Shown here in pieces: positions 7,360-16,303 of a DNA stretch of 64,000 bases. Positions within the stretch are counted from its first letter, which is position 1, and the number at the start of each line of letters is the position of its first letter. The stretch lies in NCBI RefSeq assembly GCF_033100795.1, contig NZ_JAWLVI010000002.1, positions 310,001-374,000 of the forward strand. Direction: 5' to 3'. The notes beneath the pieces are model-generated. The model was not told the DNA's origin and ran no database searches. It saw only the letters and a program-made list of their open reading frames with translations. Source of the DNA: Pseudothioclava sp033100795 (GTDB lineage: Bacteria > Pseudomonadota > Alphaproteobacteria > Rhodobacterales > Rhodobacteraceae). Made by a program: the position numbers and the translations under genes.

Positions 7360-9333
7360 ATGACCGACCAAGCAAAACCCGCCAAGGACAAGCCGTGGCT
7401 ATTCCGCACCTATGCGGGCCACTCGACCGCGAAAAAGTCGAACGAGCTGTATCGGACGAACCTGTCCAAGGGGCAGACCGGCCTTTCGGTGGCTTTCGAT
7501 CTGCCGACGCAGACGGGGTATGACTCGGATCACACGCTTGCGCGGGGCGAGGTTGGCAAGGTCGGCGTGCCGGTGTGCCACCTTGGCGATATGCGCGCGC
7601 TGTTCGACCAGATCCCGCTTGAGCAGATGAATACCTCGATGACGATCAATGCGACCGCGCCGTGGCTGTTGTCGCTCTATATCGCGGTGGCCGAAGAGCA
7701 GGGCGCCGATGTGTCCAAGCTGCAAGGCACGGTCCAGAACGATCTGGTCAAGGAATACCTCTCGCGCGGCACCTATATCTGCCCGCCCAAGCCCTCGTTG
7801 GCGATGATTACCGATGTCGCCGCCTACACGCGCGAGCATCTGCCGAAATGGAACCCGATGAACGTGTGTTCCTATCACCTGCAAGAGGCCGGTGCGACGC
7901 CCGAGCAAGAGCTTGCCTTTGCGCTGGCCACCGGCATTGCGGTGCTGGATGACCTGAAGAACAAGGTGCCGGCCGAGGCATTTCCGGCGATGGTGGGGCG
8001 CATCTCGTTCTTTGTGAATGCGGGCATCCGGTTTGTGACCGAGATGTGCAAAATGCGCGCCTTCACCGAGCTGTGGGACGAGATCTGCCGTGATCGCTAC
8101 GGCATCGAGGAAGAGAAATACCGCCGCTTCCGTTATGGCGTGCAGGTGAACTCGCTTGGCCTGACCGAGCAGCAGCCCGAGAACAACGTCTACCGCATCC
8201 TGATCGAGATGCTGGCCGTGACGTTGTCGAAAAACGCGCGCGCCCGTGCGGTGCAGTTGCCCGCTTGGAACGAGGCTTTGGGCCTGCCGCGCCCGTGGGA
8301 TCAGCAATGGTCGCTCAGGATGCAGCAGATCATGGCCTATGAAACCGATCTTCTGGAATATGGCGATCTGTTCGATGGCAACCCCGCCGTGACCGCCAAG
8401 GTCGAGGCGCTGAAGGATGGTGCCCGCCAAGAGCTGGCGACGATCGACTCGATGGGCGGTGCGATTGCCGCGATCGACTATATGAAGGGGCGTCTGGTCG
8501 AGGCGAATGCCGAACGGATCAACCGGATCGAGGCCGAAGAAACGATCGTCGTCGGTGTGAACCGCTGGACCGAGGGCGAGCCCTCTCCGCTCACGGCGGG
8601 CGATGGCGGGATCATGGTTGTCGACCCGGCCGTTGAGGCCGAGCAGATCGGGCGCCTGAACGCGTGGCGCGCCGAGCGGGACGAAGCCGCGGTGCAGGCC
8701 GCGCTGGAAGAGGTGCGTGCAGCCGCTGCCGCAGGGCAGAACGTCATGCCCGCCTCGATCAAGGCAGCCAAGGCGGGCGCGACCACGGGCGAATGGGCCG
8801 GTGTCATGCGCCGCGTTCATGGCGAATATCGCGGCCCGACGGGTGTGTCGCGCTCGCCCTCGAACAAGACCGAAGGGCTGGACGACATTCGCGGCGCAGT
8901 GGATGCCGTGTCCACCAAGCTGGGCCGCCGCCTGAAGTTCCTTGTCGGCAAGCCGGGCCTTGATGGCCACTCGAACGGGGCCGAGCAGATCGCCTTCCGC
9001 GCCCGCGATTGCGGCATGGACATCACCTATGACGGTATCCGCCTGACGCCCGAGCAGATCGTCGCGAAGGCGCTGGAGGAAGAGGCGCATGTCGTGGGGA
9101 TCTCTATCCTGTCCGGCTCGCACCTGCCGCTGGTCGAGGAACTGATGGAGCGGATGACGAAAGCGGGGCTTGGCCATGTGCCGGTTCTGGTGGGCGGGAT
9201 CATCCCCGACGAGGACGCGAAGCGCCTGTCCGCGATGGGGGTTGCGCGCGTCTACACGCCCAAGGATTTCGAGCTGAACCGCATCATGATGGACATCGTG
9301 GCGCTGGCCGACCCGCAAGAGCGCGCGGCGTAA
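7360..9333 (+). CDS. ecm: Ethylmalonyl-CoA mutase (coenzyme B12-dependent)
   Basis: 657 residues. It converts (2R)-ethylmalonyl-CoA to methylsuccinyl-CoA in the ethylmalonyl-CoA pathway. The N-terminal TIM-barrel domain is that of methylmalonyl-CoA-mutase-like enzymes (LSVAFDLPTQTGYDSDH, then SMTINATAPWLLSLY). The C-terminal cobalamin-binding domain has the DXHXXG motif (LDGHSNG), followed by GISILSGSH and VPVLVGGIIP. The single-chain layout and the linker fit Ecm/MeaA rather than MutB. The ATG at 7360 has AGGAG 6 nt upstream; the frame stays open for 70 codons before it without family similarity. Its neighbour ccr makes the substrate's precursor, which supports the name. Confidence 0.93.
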   Translation: MTDQAKPAKDKPWLFRTYAGHSTAKKSNELYRTNLSKGQTGLSVAFDLPTQTGYDSDHTLARGEVGKVGVPVCHLGDMRALFDQIPLEQMNTSMTINATAPWLLSLYIAVAEEQGADVSKLQGTVQNDLVKEYLSRGTYICPPKPSLAMITDVAAYTREHLPKWNPMNVCSYHLQEAGATPEQELAFALATGIAVLDDLKNKVPAEAFPAMVGRISFFVNAGIRFVTEMCKMRAFTELWDEICRDRYGIEEEKYRRFRYGVQVNSLGLTEQQPENNVYRILIEMLAVTLSKNARARAVQLPAWNEALGLPRPWDQQWSLRMQQIMAYETDLLEYGDLFDGNPAVTAKVEALKDGARQELATIDSMGGAIAAIDYMKGRLVEANAERINRIEAEETIVVGVNRWTEGEPSPLTAGDGGIMVVDPAVEAEQIGRLNAWRAERDEAAVQAALEEVRAAAAAGQNVMPASIKAAKAGATTGEWAGVMRRVHGEYRGPTGVSRSPSNKTEGLDDIRGAVDAVSTKLGRRLKFLVGKPGLDGHSNGAEQIAFRARDCGMDITYDGIRLTPEQIVAKALEEEAHVVGISILSGSHLPLVEELMERMTKAGLGHVPVLVGGIIPDEDAKRLSAMGVARVYTPKDFELNRIMMDIVALADPQERAA

Positions 9334-9361
9334 CCTGCAGACGTAAATTGAATAGACGGAT

Positions 9362-9382
9362 GGGGGGCTTCGGCTCCCCTTT
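9362..9382 (+). terminator. Terminator after ecm
   Basis: The hairpin GGGGGGC-TTCG-GCTCCCC (one G-T wobble) is followed by TTT, 28 nt after the ecm stop. It separates ecm from the helicase gene. Confidence 0.65.
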
Positions 9383-9415
9383 CGCATTCTTAGGCGCGCC
9401 TGTAAGGTCGCGCGC

Positions 9416-10969
9416 ATGACCAATTCTCCGATCCAGTTTTCCGACGATCAGGCCGAAGCCTGGGATGCCGTGGCCGAGGCGCTTGAGGCCGCTGGCGTCG
9501 ATATTGTCGAGGGCAGTCTTAGCCCCGATGGCGGCGGCAATCGTGTGCTCTCGGTGATCGGCAAGGCTGGCTCGGGCAAGACTATGCTTCTGGCCGCGCT
9601 TTATAAAGCGCTGGAGGAGGCGGGCGTCGAGGTGGTCTCGGGCGACTATGAAAGTCGACGGCGCAAAGAGCGGCGCACGCTTGCGATTCTGGCGCCCACG
9701 AACAAGGCGGCCTCGGTTCTGCGCGGGCGCGGTGTCCCCGCGACCACGATCCACCGCATCCTTTACACCCCCGTCTACGCGCCCGAATACGAGGCGATTG
9801 CTGAATGGCTGGCGGGGCAGGGGTCGCGCCCAAATCTGGATATTCTGCGGCTGGACGGGTTGTCGGACGAGGCGCTGGACCGCGTGAAGGCGTTTTACGA
9901 GACGAACAAATCCATTCCGGGCGCGCTGGCTGCGGCGGGGCTGCGCGGGTCCGATTTTATTCAGGGCTGGAAGCGGCGCGACGACCCGCTGGACATCGGC
10001 TTCGTCGATGAAGCCTCGATGCTGGACGAGCGCCAGTTCGACGACCTGCGCGAGATTTTCCCGACGCTTGTCCTGTTTGGAGACCCCGCGCAGTTGGCCC
10101 CTGTGAACCAGTCGGGCGAGATGTGTTTTGAACGTCTGCCCGACCCCGCCAAGCATGTGCTCCACCGCATCCACCGCCAGACGCAGGATAACCCGATCCT
10201 TGATTTGGCGCATGCTTTGGCGGACGAGGGGCTGACCTTTGAGCGCTTTGAGCGGATGATCGAAGAGATCGCCGCCAAGGATGAGCGGGTCGTCTGGGCC
10301 GGGCGGGTGGAAAGCGACCTGATGGCGCGCTCTCCGGTGTTGGTCTGGCGCAATGCGACGCGCATTCGCCTGATCCATGCGTTCCGCGCGGCCTTTGGCG
10401 CGCCTGCGGATGAATTGCTTGCCGGTGAACCCCTGATTTGCGACGGCATCGAGCTGCCGCTCAAGCACCGCAAGAAACGTATCGACCTTGAGGCGCGTGG
10501 CCTGATCAAAGGCGCGCAGGTAATCTATCTGGGACCGGGGAAAAAGCCGGGGTTTTCACGCCTGCATGTGATGGGGGCGGAAGACCCGCGCCTGTCTGCG
10601 GCCTCGATCATCAAGATCGAGGTGCCGGACCAAGAAGAGCCGTTTATCCCCTTCGCCGCGCGTATGGGGGCGGCGTTTCTGCATGGCGCGGCGGTGACGA
10701 TCCACAAGGCGCAAGGCTCGCAATGGGAGGATGTGCAGGTCTTCGGGCCTGATCTTTATGCGGCCTACCGCGCGGGCCGGACCGAGGCGGGGATACCTCT
10801 GTGGAAGCGCCTTGCCTATGTTGCGATTACCCGCGCCGAAAAGCGCCTCTTGTGGGTCACGCGCAACCGCCTGGCGCGCCCTTCGGCGCCTCTGTCCATC
10901 GAGGACTTGCCGCGCGGGGGTGGCACGCTGAAACTGATGCCTGAACAAGCGGACGATTTGGGAGGATAA
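9416..10969 (+). CDS. RecD-like ATP-dependent DNA helicase
   Basis: 517 residues, superfamily 1 helicase. Walker A is IGKAGSGKT (near residues 48-56), motif Ia is in ILAPTNKAASVLRGRG, and motif II appears as DIGFVDEASML. Motif III is VLFGDPAQLAPV. The C-terminal UvrD_C_2 region includes VTIHKAQGSQWEDV and ends YVAITRAEKRLLWVT. The size is that of short RecD2/Dda-like proteins without the RecBCD-binding N-terminal domain, so a role in RecBCD is not implied. The insertion between Walker A and motif II is long. It is followed 4 nt later by an SDR gene, probably co-transcribed. Confidence 0.8.
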   Translation: MTNSPIQFSDDQAEAWDAVAEALEAAGVDIVEGSLSPDGGGNRVLSVIGKAGSGKTMLLAALYKALEEAGVEVVSGDYESRRRKERRTLAILAPTNKAASVLRGRGVPATTIHRILYTPVYAPEYEAIAEWLAGQGSRPNLDILRLDGLSDEALDRVKAFYETNKSIPGALAAAGLRGSDFIQGWKRRDDPLDIGFVDEASMLDERQFDDLREIFPTLVLFGDPAQLAPVNQSGEMCFERLPDPAKHVLHRIHRQTQDNPILDLAHALADEGLTFERFERMIEEIAAKDERVVWAGRVESDLMARSPVLVWRNATRIRLIHAFRAAFGAPADELLAGEPLICDGIELPLKHRKKRIDLEARGLIKGAQVIYLGPGKKPGFSRLHVMGAEDPRLSAASIIKIEVPDQEEPFIPFAARMGAAFLHGAAVTIHKAQGSQWEDVQVFGPDLYAAYRAGRTEAGIPLWKRLAYVAITRAEKRLLWVTRNRLARPSAPLSIEDLPRGGGTLKLMPEQADDLGG

Positions 10970-10973
10970 GCCG

Positions 10974-11705
10974 ATGGCGGTGATGGTGGTGACCGGGGCA
11001 AGCTCGGGGATCGGGCGCGCGGTGGCTGAAATGGCCCTTGCGGATGGCTGGCAGGTTGCCTGCATCGCGCGGCGTGAGGACCGGCTGCGTGAGGTGGCGC
11101 TTCTGGGGGACGGGATTGCGCTGCCCTGTGATGTGCGCAGCGAAGCGGCGGTCGAGGCGGCATTCACCGCCGTGATGGAGCGGTTTGGCCGGATCGACGT
11201 GTTGTTCAACAATGCGGGCATTTTCCCGCGTGGGGCGCTGATCGACGATGTGTCGCTTGCTGAATGGCAAGAGGTTGTTGATGTCAACCTGACGGGGATG
11301 TTCCTGTGCGCGCGGGCGGCCTTTGTGCGGATGCGTGCGCAGACGCCGCAAGGCGGGCGGATCATCAATAACGGCTCGATCGCGGGGCAGGTGCCGCGCC
11401 CGATGTCTTTGGCTTACTCGGTGACCAAGCACGCGATCAACGGTATGACCAAGCAGATGGCTTTGGACGGGCGCGGGCTGAACATCGCGACGGGGCAGGT
11501 TGATATCGGCAATGCGCGCACCGATCTGGCCGCGCAAATGGAAAAAGGCGTGCCGCAGGCTGATGGGTCGGTCCGGCCCGAGCCGATGATGGATGTGCGC
11601 GAGGCCGCGCGGGCGGTGATGCACATGGCGTCGCTGCCGCCCGGTGCTAATGTCTTGCAGATGACGGTGATGGCAACCGAAATGCCTTTTGTCGGGCGCG
11701 GCTGA
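10974..11705 (+). CDS. SDR family oxidoreductase
   Basis: 243 residues, classical short-chain dehydrogenase. The cofactor motif is VTGASSGIGRAVAEMA at the N-terminus, then NNAG near residue 78. The catalytic serine lies in NNGSIAG, and the catalytic pair appears as YSVTK. The basic residue CIARREDRL after the second strand suggests NADP(H). The substrate cannot be read from the sequence. It directly follows the helicase gene and abuts the convergent TIGR02186 gene with no gap. Confidence 0.85.
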   Translation: MAVMVVTGASSGIGRAVAEMALADGWQVACIARREDRLREVALLGDGIALPCDVRSEAAVEAAFTAVMERFGRIDVLFNNAGIFPRGALIDDVSLAEWQEVVDVNLTGMFLCARAAFVRMRAQTPQGGRIINNGSIAGQVPRPMSLAYSVTKHAINGMTKQMALDGRGLNIATGQVDIGNARTDLAAQMEKGVPQADGSVRPEPMMDVREAARAVMHMASLPPGANVLQMTVMATEMPFVGRG

Positions 11706-12473
11706 TCAGGCGCGGAACAGACGGAAAATCGCGGCGGCGGCCCAACCGGCGAAAACGGCGAGCGCCAGTGCCAGCAGGCCGTAAAGTGCGGCATAGTCTT
11801 GCGACAGCATATAAAGCCAGCGCTCCAGTCCGACTTTGCGCACATAGATCGCGGTTTGATACCGGTCAACCAACTGCCCGTCGCGCAGCAGGAAAATGCG
11901 GGTTTTATAGTCGCCTTCGATCAGGTTCGAGGGCAGCTTGAAATCCGCGCGGAACAGGGTCTGCTCGACCAGATGCACGCCACCTTCGTTCAGAGAGTAT
12001 AGCCCTTCGCCCTCGCGGATACGCAATAGCGCCTGCGTAAAGGGCCGCGCGTCGCTGACTTCGATCGGGCCGGAGAACGCGCGCACCGCCAGCGGAATTC
12101 CGATACGCTCGCGCACGTCGACCGTCGGATCGAGAATCTCCTCGATCGGGCCGGTGGTCGCGATGGAGTAATAGGTGGGCGCGGCCCCGACGATCACCGA
12201 GTCGGTATTGACCCAGATCCCCATCTCGCGCGATTTGCGCCGGATTTTGACGGTCTCTGACGGGCCTTCAAGCGTCACGATGACGTGGAGAGGCTTTTCG
12301 TTAGGGAAGGGCGACTCACGTTTCACCGCGCCGTAGATCAGGATTTCCGAGCCGTTGAACGAGGCCGTGATGCCGATGTTGTCATGGCTCAACCCCGCGA
12401 CCACGGATTCCGCCGCCAGCGATTGTGCGAAAGCGAATATCAGCGCGAATGACAGGAGGAGCGCGCGGATCAT
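11706..12473 (-). CDS. TIGR02186 family membrane protein
   Basis: 255 residues with an N-terminal signal peptide (cleavage near AQSLAAES). A periplasmic beta-rich domain of about 200 residues follows, then one C-terminal membrane helix (GLLALALAVFAGWAAAAIF). I recognise the TIGR02186 family, which in Rhodobacteraceae sits next to a TauE/SafE exporter. Its start overlaps the exporter stop by 4 nt, so the two are translationally coupled. It is probably an accessory protein of that exporter; a biochemical role is not known. Confidence 0.75.
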   Translation of the reverse strand: MIRALLLSFALIFAFAQSLAAESVVAGLSHDNIGITASFNGSEILIYGAVKRESPFPNEKPLHVIVTLEGPSETVKIRRKSREMGIWVNTDSVIVGAAPTYYSIATTGPIEEILDPTVDVRERIGIPLAVRAFSGPIEVSDARPFTQALLRIREGEGLYSLNEGGVHLVEQTLFRADFKLPSNLIEGDYKTRIFLLRDGQLVDRYQTAIYVRKVGLERWLYMLSQDYAALYGLLALALAVFAGWAAAAIFRLFRA

Positions 12474-13387
12474 GCGTCACCTCCGGGGAACAGGCTGAAC
12501 AACTCGTTCGGGCGCAGCAGCAGCTCCAGCCCGAGTTTCAGCGCGACCGCAATCACCAGAAGCGCCAGCAGGATGCGCAATTGCTCGGCCTTGAGGCGGG
12601 CGCCAAGGCGCGAGCCGATTTGCGCGCCGATCACGCCCCCGATAATCAGCATAAGCGCCAGCATCACATCGACCGACTGGTTGGTGATCGCGTGCATCAG
12701 CGTGGTGAAGGCCGACACGAAGAGGATCTGGAACAGCGAGGTGCCGATCACGACCTTGGTCGGCATCCCCAGCAGGTAGATCATTGCCGGCACCATGATA
12801 AAGCCGCCGCCGACCCCCATGATTGCCGCGAGAATACCGACGACAATCCCCACCAGAACCGGCGGGATCACCGAGATATACAGCCCCGAAGCGCGGAACT
12901 TCATCTTGAAGGGCAGGTTATGCACCCAATTGTGCTGGTGCCGTTTGACTCGCTTGCCGCCATGTTTGGCGCGGCGCATCGTGCGGATCGCCTCTTGCAG
13001 CATCAACAGGCCGATTGCGCCAAGGAACACGACGTAGGAGAGCTGCACCACAAGGTCGATCTGGCCAAGCGCGGTCAGCAGGTTGAACACCCAGATACCA
13101 AGGCCCGAGCCGATCAGGCCGCCAACCAGCAGCACCAGCCCCATCGGCACATCGACCGCTTTGCGCTTGAACTGCGCCAAAACGCCGGAAACGGACGAGG
13201 CCACCACCTGATTGGCACCGGTCGCAACCGCGACGGTCGGGGGGATGCCGATGAAGAACAGCAAGGGCGTAATCAGAAAACCACCGCCCACCCCGAACAA
13301 TCCCGACAGCAGCCCGACAAGGCCGCCAAGACCCAAAAGAAGGTAAAGGTTCACCGAGACTTCGGCGATAGGCAGATAGATTTGCAT
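12470..13387 (-). CDS. TauE/SafE family sulfite/anion exporter
   Basis: 305 residues, about eight hydrophobic segments in two homologous halves. Each half starts with the TauE repeat: GLLSGLFGVGGGFLITPLL and later GILAAIMGVGGGFIMVPAM. The family exports sulfite, sulfoacetate or similar anions across the inner membrane. The cytoplasmic linker in the middle (RRAKHGGKRVKRHQHNW) is strongly basic. The pairing with a TIGR02186 protein is typical of Rhodobacteraceae. The exported compound is not evident from the sequence. Confidence 0.85.
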   Translation of the reverse strand: MQIYLPIAEVSVNLYLLLGLGGLVGLLSGLFGVGGGFLITPLLFFIGIPPTVAVATGANQVVASSVSGVLAQFKRKAVDVPMGLVLLVGGLIGSGLGIWVFNLLTALGQIDLVVQLSYVVFLGAIGLLMLQEAIRTMRRAKHGGKRVKRHQHNWVHNLPFKMKFRASGLYISVIPPVLVGIVVGILAAIMGVGGGFIMVPAMIYLLGMPTKVVIGTSLFQILFVSAFTTLMHAITNQSVDVMLALMLIIGGVIGAQIGSRLGARLKAEQLRILLALLVIAVALKLGLELLLRPNELFSLFPGGDA

Positions 13388-13459
13388 AACCGTCCGCTTT
13401 GCGTGGAACTCCAGTCTTGCCGCGAGGGTGACGCGAAGTCAAACCCCCCGATAGGGCAT

Positions 13460-14260
13460 TCAGAAATTACGCAAGTATCGTCGCAGCACGCGTTCGAGTT
13501 TGGCTGCTCCCAAGGGGGCGACGGCTTTGGTCTGCTCGTGGCTGATCTGCTCGTCGGCCATGCCCGCGCCCATGTTGGTAATCACCGAAACGGCGGCGAC
13601 GCGCAGACCAAGGAACCGCGCAAGGATCACCTCGGGGACGGTGGACATGCCAACCGCATCGGCGCCAAAGATTTTGGCCGCGCGAATCTCGGCGGGGGTT
13701 TCGAAACAGGGGCCGGAGAACCAGCAATATACGCCTTCGGGCAGGGCAATGCCTTCGGCCTTGGCTGCGGATGTCAGGGCGGCGCGCATGTCTTGGTCAT
13801 GGGCATCGGTCAGCGGCACAAAGCGCGCGTCCGATGGCTCTCCGATCAGCGGGTTGGCGCCTGCGAAATTGATGTGGTCGTTCAGCATCATCAGCCCGCC
13901 CGGCGGAATATCCGGGCGCAAAGACCCTGCCGCATTGGTCAGCAAAAGCTGCCCGCAGCCCAGTTCTTTCAGGATTTCCAGCGGCAGGCGCATCTCGGCG
14001 GGGTTGCCGTTTTCATAGTAATGAACGCGCCCGCCGAAAATGGCCACGCGGACGCCTTCGAGTGTGCCGATCACCAGTTTGGGATTGTGGCCCGAAACGC
14101 CCGCGTGGGGAAAACCCGGCAGATCGGAATAAGGGATCGCCACCCCGTTCACCGCATCTGCCAGATGGCCAAGGCCCGAACCAAGCACAAGCCCGATTGC
14201 GGGCGGCTCCGTTCCCGCACGGGAGCGGATCAGATCGGCAAGCTCAGCGCTCTTTGACAT
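13460..14260 (-). CDS. Purine nucleoside phosphorylase
   Basis: 266 residues, trimeric PNP family (about 270-290 residues). It cleaves purine nucleosides with phosphate to base and ribose 1-phosphate. The phosphate-binding glycine-rich start IGLVLGSGLGHLAD, GRVHYYEN, the TNAAGSLRPD motif and MSTVPEVILARF are all present. The ATG at 14260 lies inside the 3' end of the permease gene, a 17-nt overlap; a longer frame from 14302 overlaps more and adds no family sequence. It is the last gene of the nucleoside uptake operon, so imported nucleosides are split directly on entry. Confidence 0.9.
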   Translation of the reverse strand: MSKSAELADLIRSRAGTEPPAIGLVLGSGLGHLADAVNGVAIPYSDLPGFPHAGVSGHNPKLVIGTLEGVRVAIFGGRVHYYENGNPAEMRLPLEILKELGCGQLLLTNAAGSLRPDIPPGGLMMLNDHINFAGANPLIGEPSDARFVPLTDAHDQDMRAALTSAAKAEGIALPEGVYCWFSGPCFETPAEIRAAKIFGADAVGMSTVPEVILARFLGLRVAAVSVITNMGAGMADEQISHEQTKAVAPLGAAKLERVLRRYLRNF

Positions 14261-15212
14261 AGGGTTGGCCTCCGGCACGAGGGGGGATCGCCTTGCCGAC
14301 AAAACCGGCCAGCACGATCACGGTCAGGATATAGGGCAGCGCATCAAGGAACGAGACCGGAACGGCCATACCGAAAGTGCCCTCGATCACATCGGGGCGC
14401 AGCGCAAGTGCTTGCAGGAACCCGAACAGAAGTGTCGCCCAAAGCGCATACCACGGCCTCCATTTGGCGAAAATCAGGGCGGCAAGCGCGATATAGCCAC
14501 GCCCCGCGGTCATCTCGCGGCCAAAGCCCGCCTGAAGCCCCGTTGCCATATAGGCACCCGCCAGCCCGCACAGGACGCCGGTGATAATCACCGCAGAATA
14601 GCGCAGGCGGATCACTGAAATGCCTGCGGTATCCACAGACTCTGGGTTCTCGCCCACGGCCCGAAGGCGCAGGCCAAAGCGCGTGCGGTAAAGCGCCCAC
14701 CACGTTGCAGGAACGGCCAGAAGCGCGACATAGACCAGCGCGGAATGGCCCGAGAGGACCTCGGCATAAAGCGGGCCAATCAGAGGAACCGCTCCGATTG
14801 TGTCGGCCAGAGGCAAGTCAATGGCGTTGAACCGCGCCGCACCTGACAGGGGCGGCGTGCGCCCGCCCTGATGGAACAGCGCCTGCGCGATCAGCACAGT
14901 CATCCCCGAGGCGAGGAAATTCAGCGCAACGCCTGAAATGAGCTGGTTGCCGCGGAAGGTGATCGAGGCAAGGCCGTGGATCAGCGAAAACAGGATCGAG
15001 GCGCCGATCCCGGCCAGCAGGCCGATCCAGACAGATCCCGTCAGAGCCGCAACCGCGCCGGACGCCATGCCCGCGATCAGCATTTTGCCCTCAAGCCCGA
15101 TGTCGAAAATCCCCGAGCGTTCCGAGAACAGCCCCGCAAGACAGGCCAGCAACAAGGGCGTCGCCATCCGCAGCGAGGAATCGAGAACCTGAATGAGCGT
15201 CGAATAATCCAT
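14244..15212 (-). CDS. Nucleoside ABC transporter permease (second, NupQ-like)
   Basis: 322 residues with about 8-10 hydrophobic segments, BPD_transp_2 family. Motifs include LFSERSGIFDIGLEGKML, ALNFLASGMTVL and VGENPESVDTAGI. The pattern 'ERSG..nIgleG' is typical of permeases that work with BMP-family binding proteins. It forms a heterodimer with the preceding permease, whose stop codon overlaps this start by one base (15212). Confidence 0.87.
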   Translation of the reverse strand: MDYSTLIQVLDSSLRMATPLLLACLAGLFSERSGIFDIGLEGKMLIAGMASGAVAALTGSVWIGLLAGIGASILFSLIHGLASITFRGNQLISGVALNFLASGMTVLIAQALFHQGGRTPPLSGAARFNAIDLPLADTIGAVPLIGPLYAEVLSGHSALVYVALLAVPATWWALYRTRFGLRLRAVGENPESVDTAGISVIRLRYSAVIITGVLCGLAGAYMATGLQAGFGREMTAGRGYIALAALIFAKWRPWYALWATLLFGFLQALALRPDVIEGTFGMAVPVSFLDALPYILTVIVLAGFVGKAIPPRAGGQPYVKER

Positions 15213-16303
15213 TACGCCGCCCCCTTCGCCTTGGCGCGGAAGAACACGCCCAGCATCATCCGCACCATATTATCCAGCGCGCCGGTAAACAGGATTACCA
15301 ACCCCTGAAGCAAGAGCCGCAACTCGATCGGGATAGATGTCCAAAGCCCCATCTCGGCCCCGCCTTGATAGAGGAAGCCGAACAAAAGCGCGGCAAGAAA
15401 GACGCCGAACGGATGGTTGCGGCCCATCAGCGCCACGGCAATTCCGATGAACCCCGCGCCTTCGGCCGAGTTCTGCAACAGCCGTTCCGCCTCGCCCATG
15501 ACATTGTTGATCGCCATCAGTCCGGCGAGCCCGCCCGAGATCAGCATCGACACCATGATGACCTTGACCGGCGAAATGCCCGCATAGATCGCGGCGCGCT
15601 CGGATTTGCCGAAGGCGCGGATTTCATAGCCCAAGCGCGTGCGCCACAGCAGTAACCACACGCCAAAGCAGGCCGCGACGGCGACGAAGAAGGTGATATT
15701 TGCGGGAACCTTGCGGGTGAAAATCAGGTTCAGTCCGGGGATGTCATGAAGCGTCGGCAGGGCTGCGCCCGCAGGGAAGCGCGCGCTTGCCGGGTCCATC
15801 TGGCCAGCCGGGCGCAGAACCTCGACCAGCAGGTAAACGATCAGCGCAGAGGCGATGTAGTTGAACATGATCGTGGTAATCACGATATGGCTGCCGCGTT
15901 TGGCCTGCAGATAGGCGGGGATCGCGGCCCATGCGGCGCCGAACAGGGCCGCGCCGATCATCGCCGCTGGCAGCGCCAGCGCCCAATGGGGCCACGGCAC
16001 CGACAGGCACACAAGCGCCACGCCAAGCCCGCCAAGCTGTGCCTGCCCCTCGCCGCCGATGTTGAACTGGCTGGCATGGAAGGCCACCGTCACGGCGAGG
16101 CCGGTAAAGATGAACGAGGTCGTGTAATACAGCGTATAGCCCCAGCCATAGGATGACCCGAGCGCACCTTGCACCATAACGCTGACGGCCTCCCACGGGT
16201 CTTGCCCGATGGCCAGAATGACGATGGCCGAAATCACCGCCGCCAGCAGCAGCGAGATCAGCGGCACCAGAACAATATCGGCCCAGGCCGGAAGCTTTTC
16301 CAT
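15212..16303 (-). CDS. Nucleoside ABC transporter permease (first, NupP-like)
   Basis: 363 residues, multi-pass membrane protein of the BPD_transp_2 family. Recognisable segments are FTGLAVTVAFHASQFNIGGE, VEVLRPAGQMDPASARFP and RAFGKSERAAIYAGI. 'FNIGgEGQ' is characteristic of BMP-associated permeases. Its start overlaps the ATPase stop by one base at 16303, so the whole cluster is tightly coupled. Confidence 0.87.
   Translation of the reverse strand: MEKLPAWADIVLVPLISLLLAAVISAIVILAIGQDPWEAVSVMVQGALGSSYGWGYTLYYTTSFIFTGLAVTVAFHASQFNIGGEGQAQLGGLGVALVCLSVPWPHWALALPAAMIGAALFGAAWAAIPAYLQAKRGSHIVITTIMFNYIASALIVYLLVEVLRPAGQMDPASARFPAGAALPTLHDIPGLNLIFTRKVPANITFFVAVAACFGVWLLLWRTRLGYEIRAFGKSERAAIYAGISPVKVIMVSMLISGGLAGLMAINNVMGEAERLLQNSAEGAGFIGIAVALMGRNHPFGVFLAALLFGFLYQGGAEMGLWTSIPIELRLLLQGLVILFTGALDNMVRMMLGVFFRAKAKGAA

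Noticed and set aside
12425..14257. A 610-codon plus-strand frame across the TauE and PNP genes
   Set aside because: It spans two real genes on the opposite strand and their intergenic gap. The translation is Gln/His/Arg-rich without domains.
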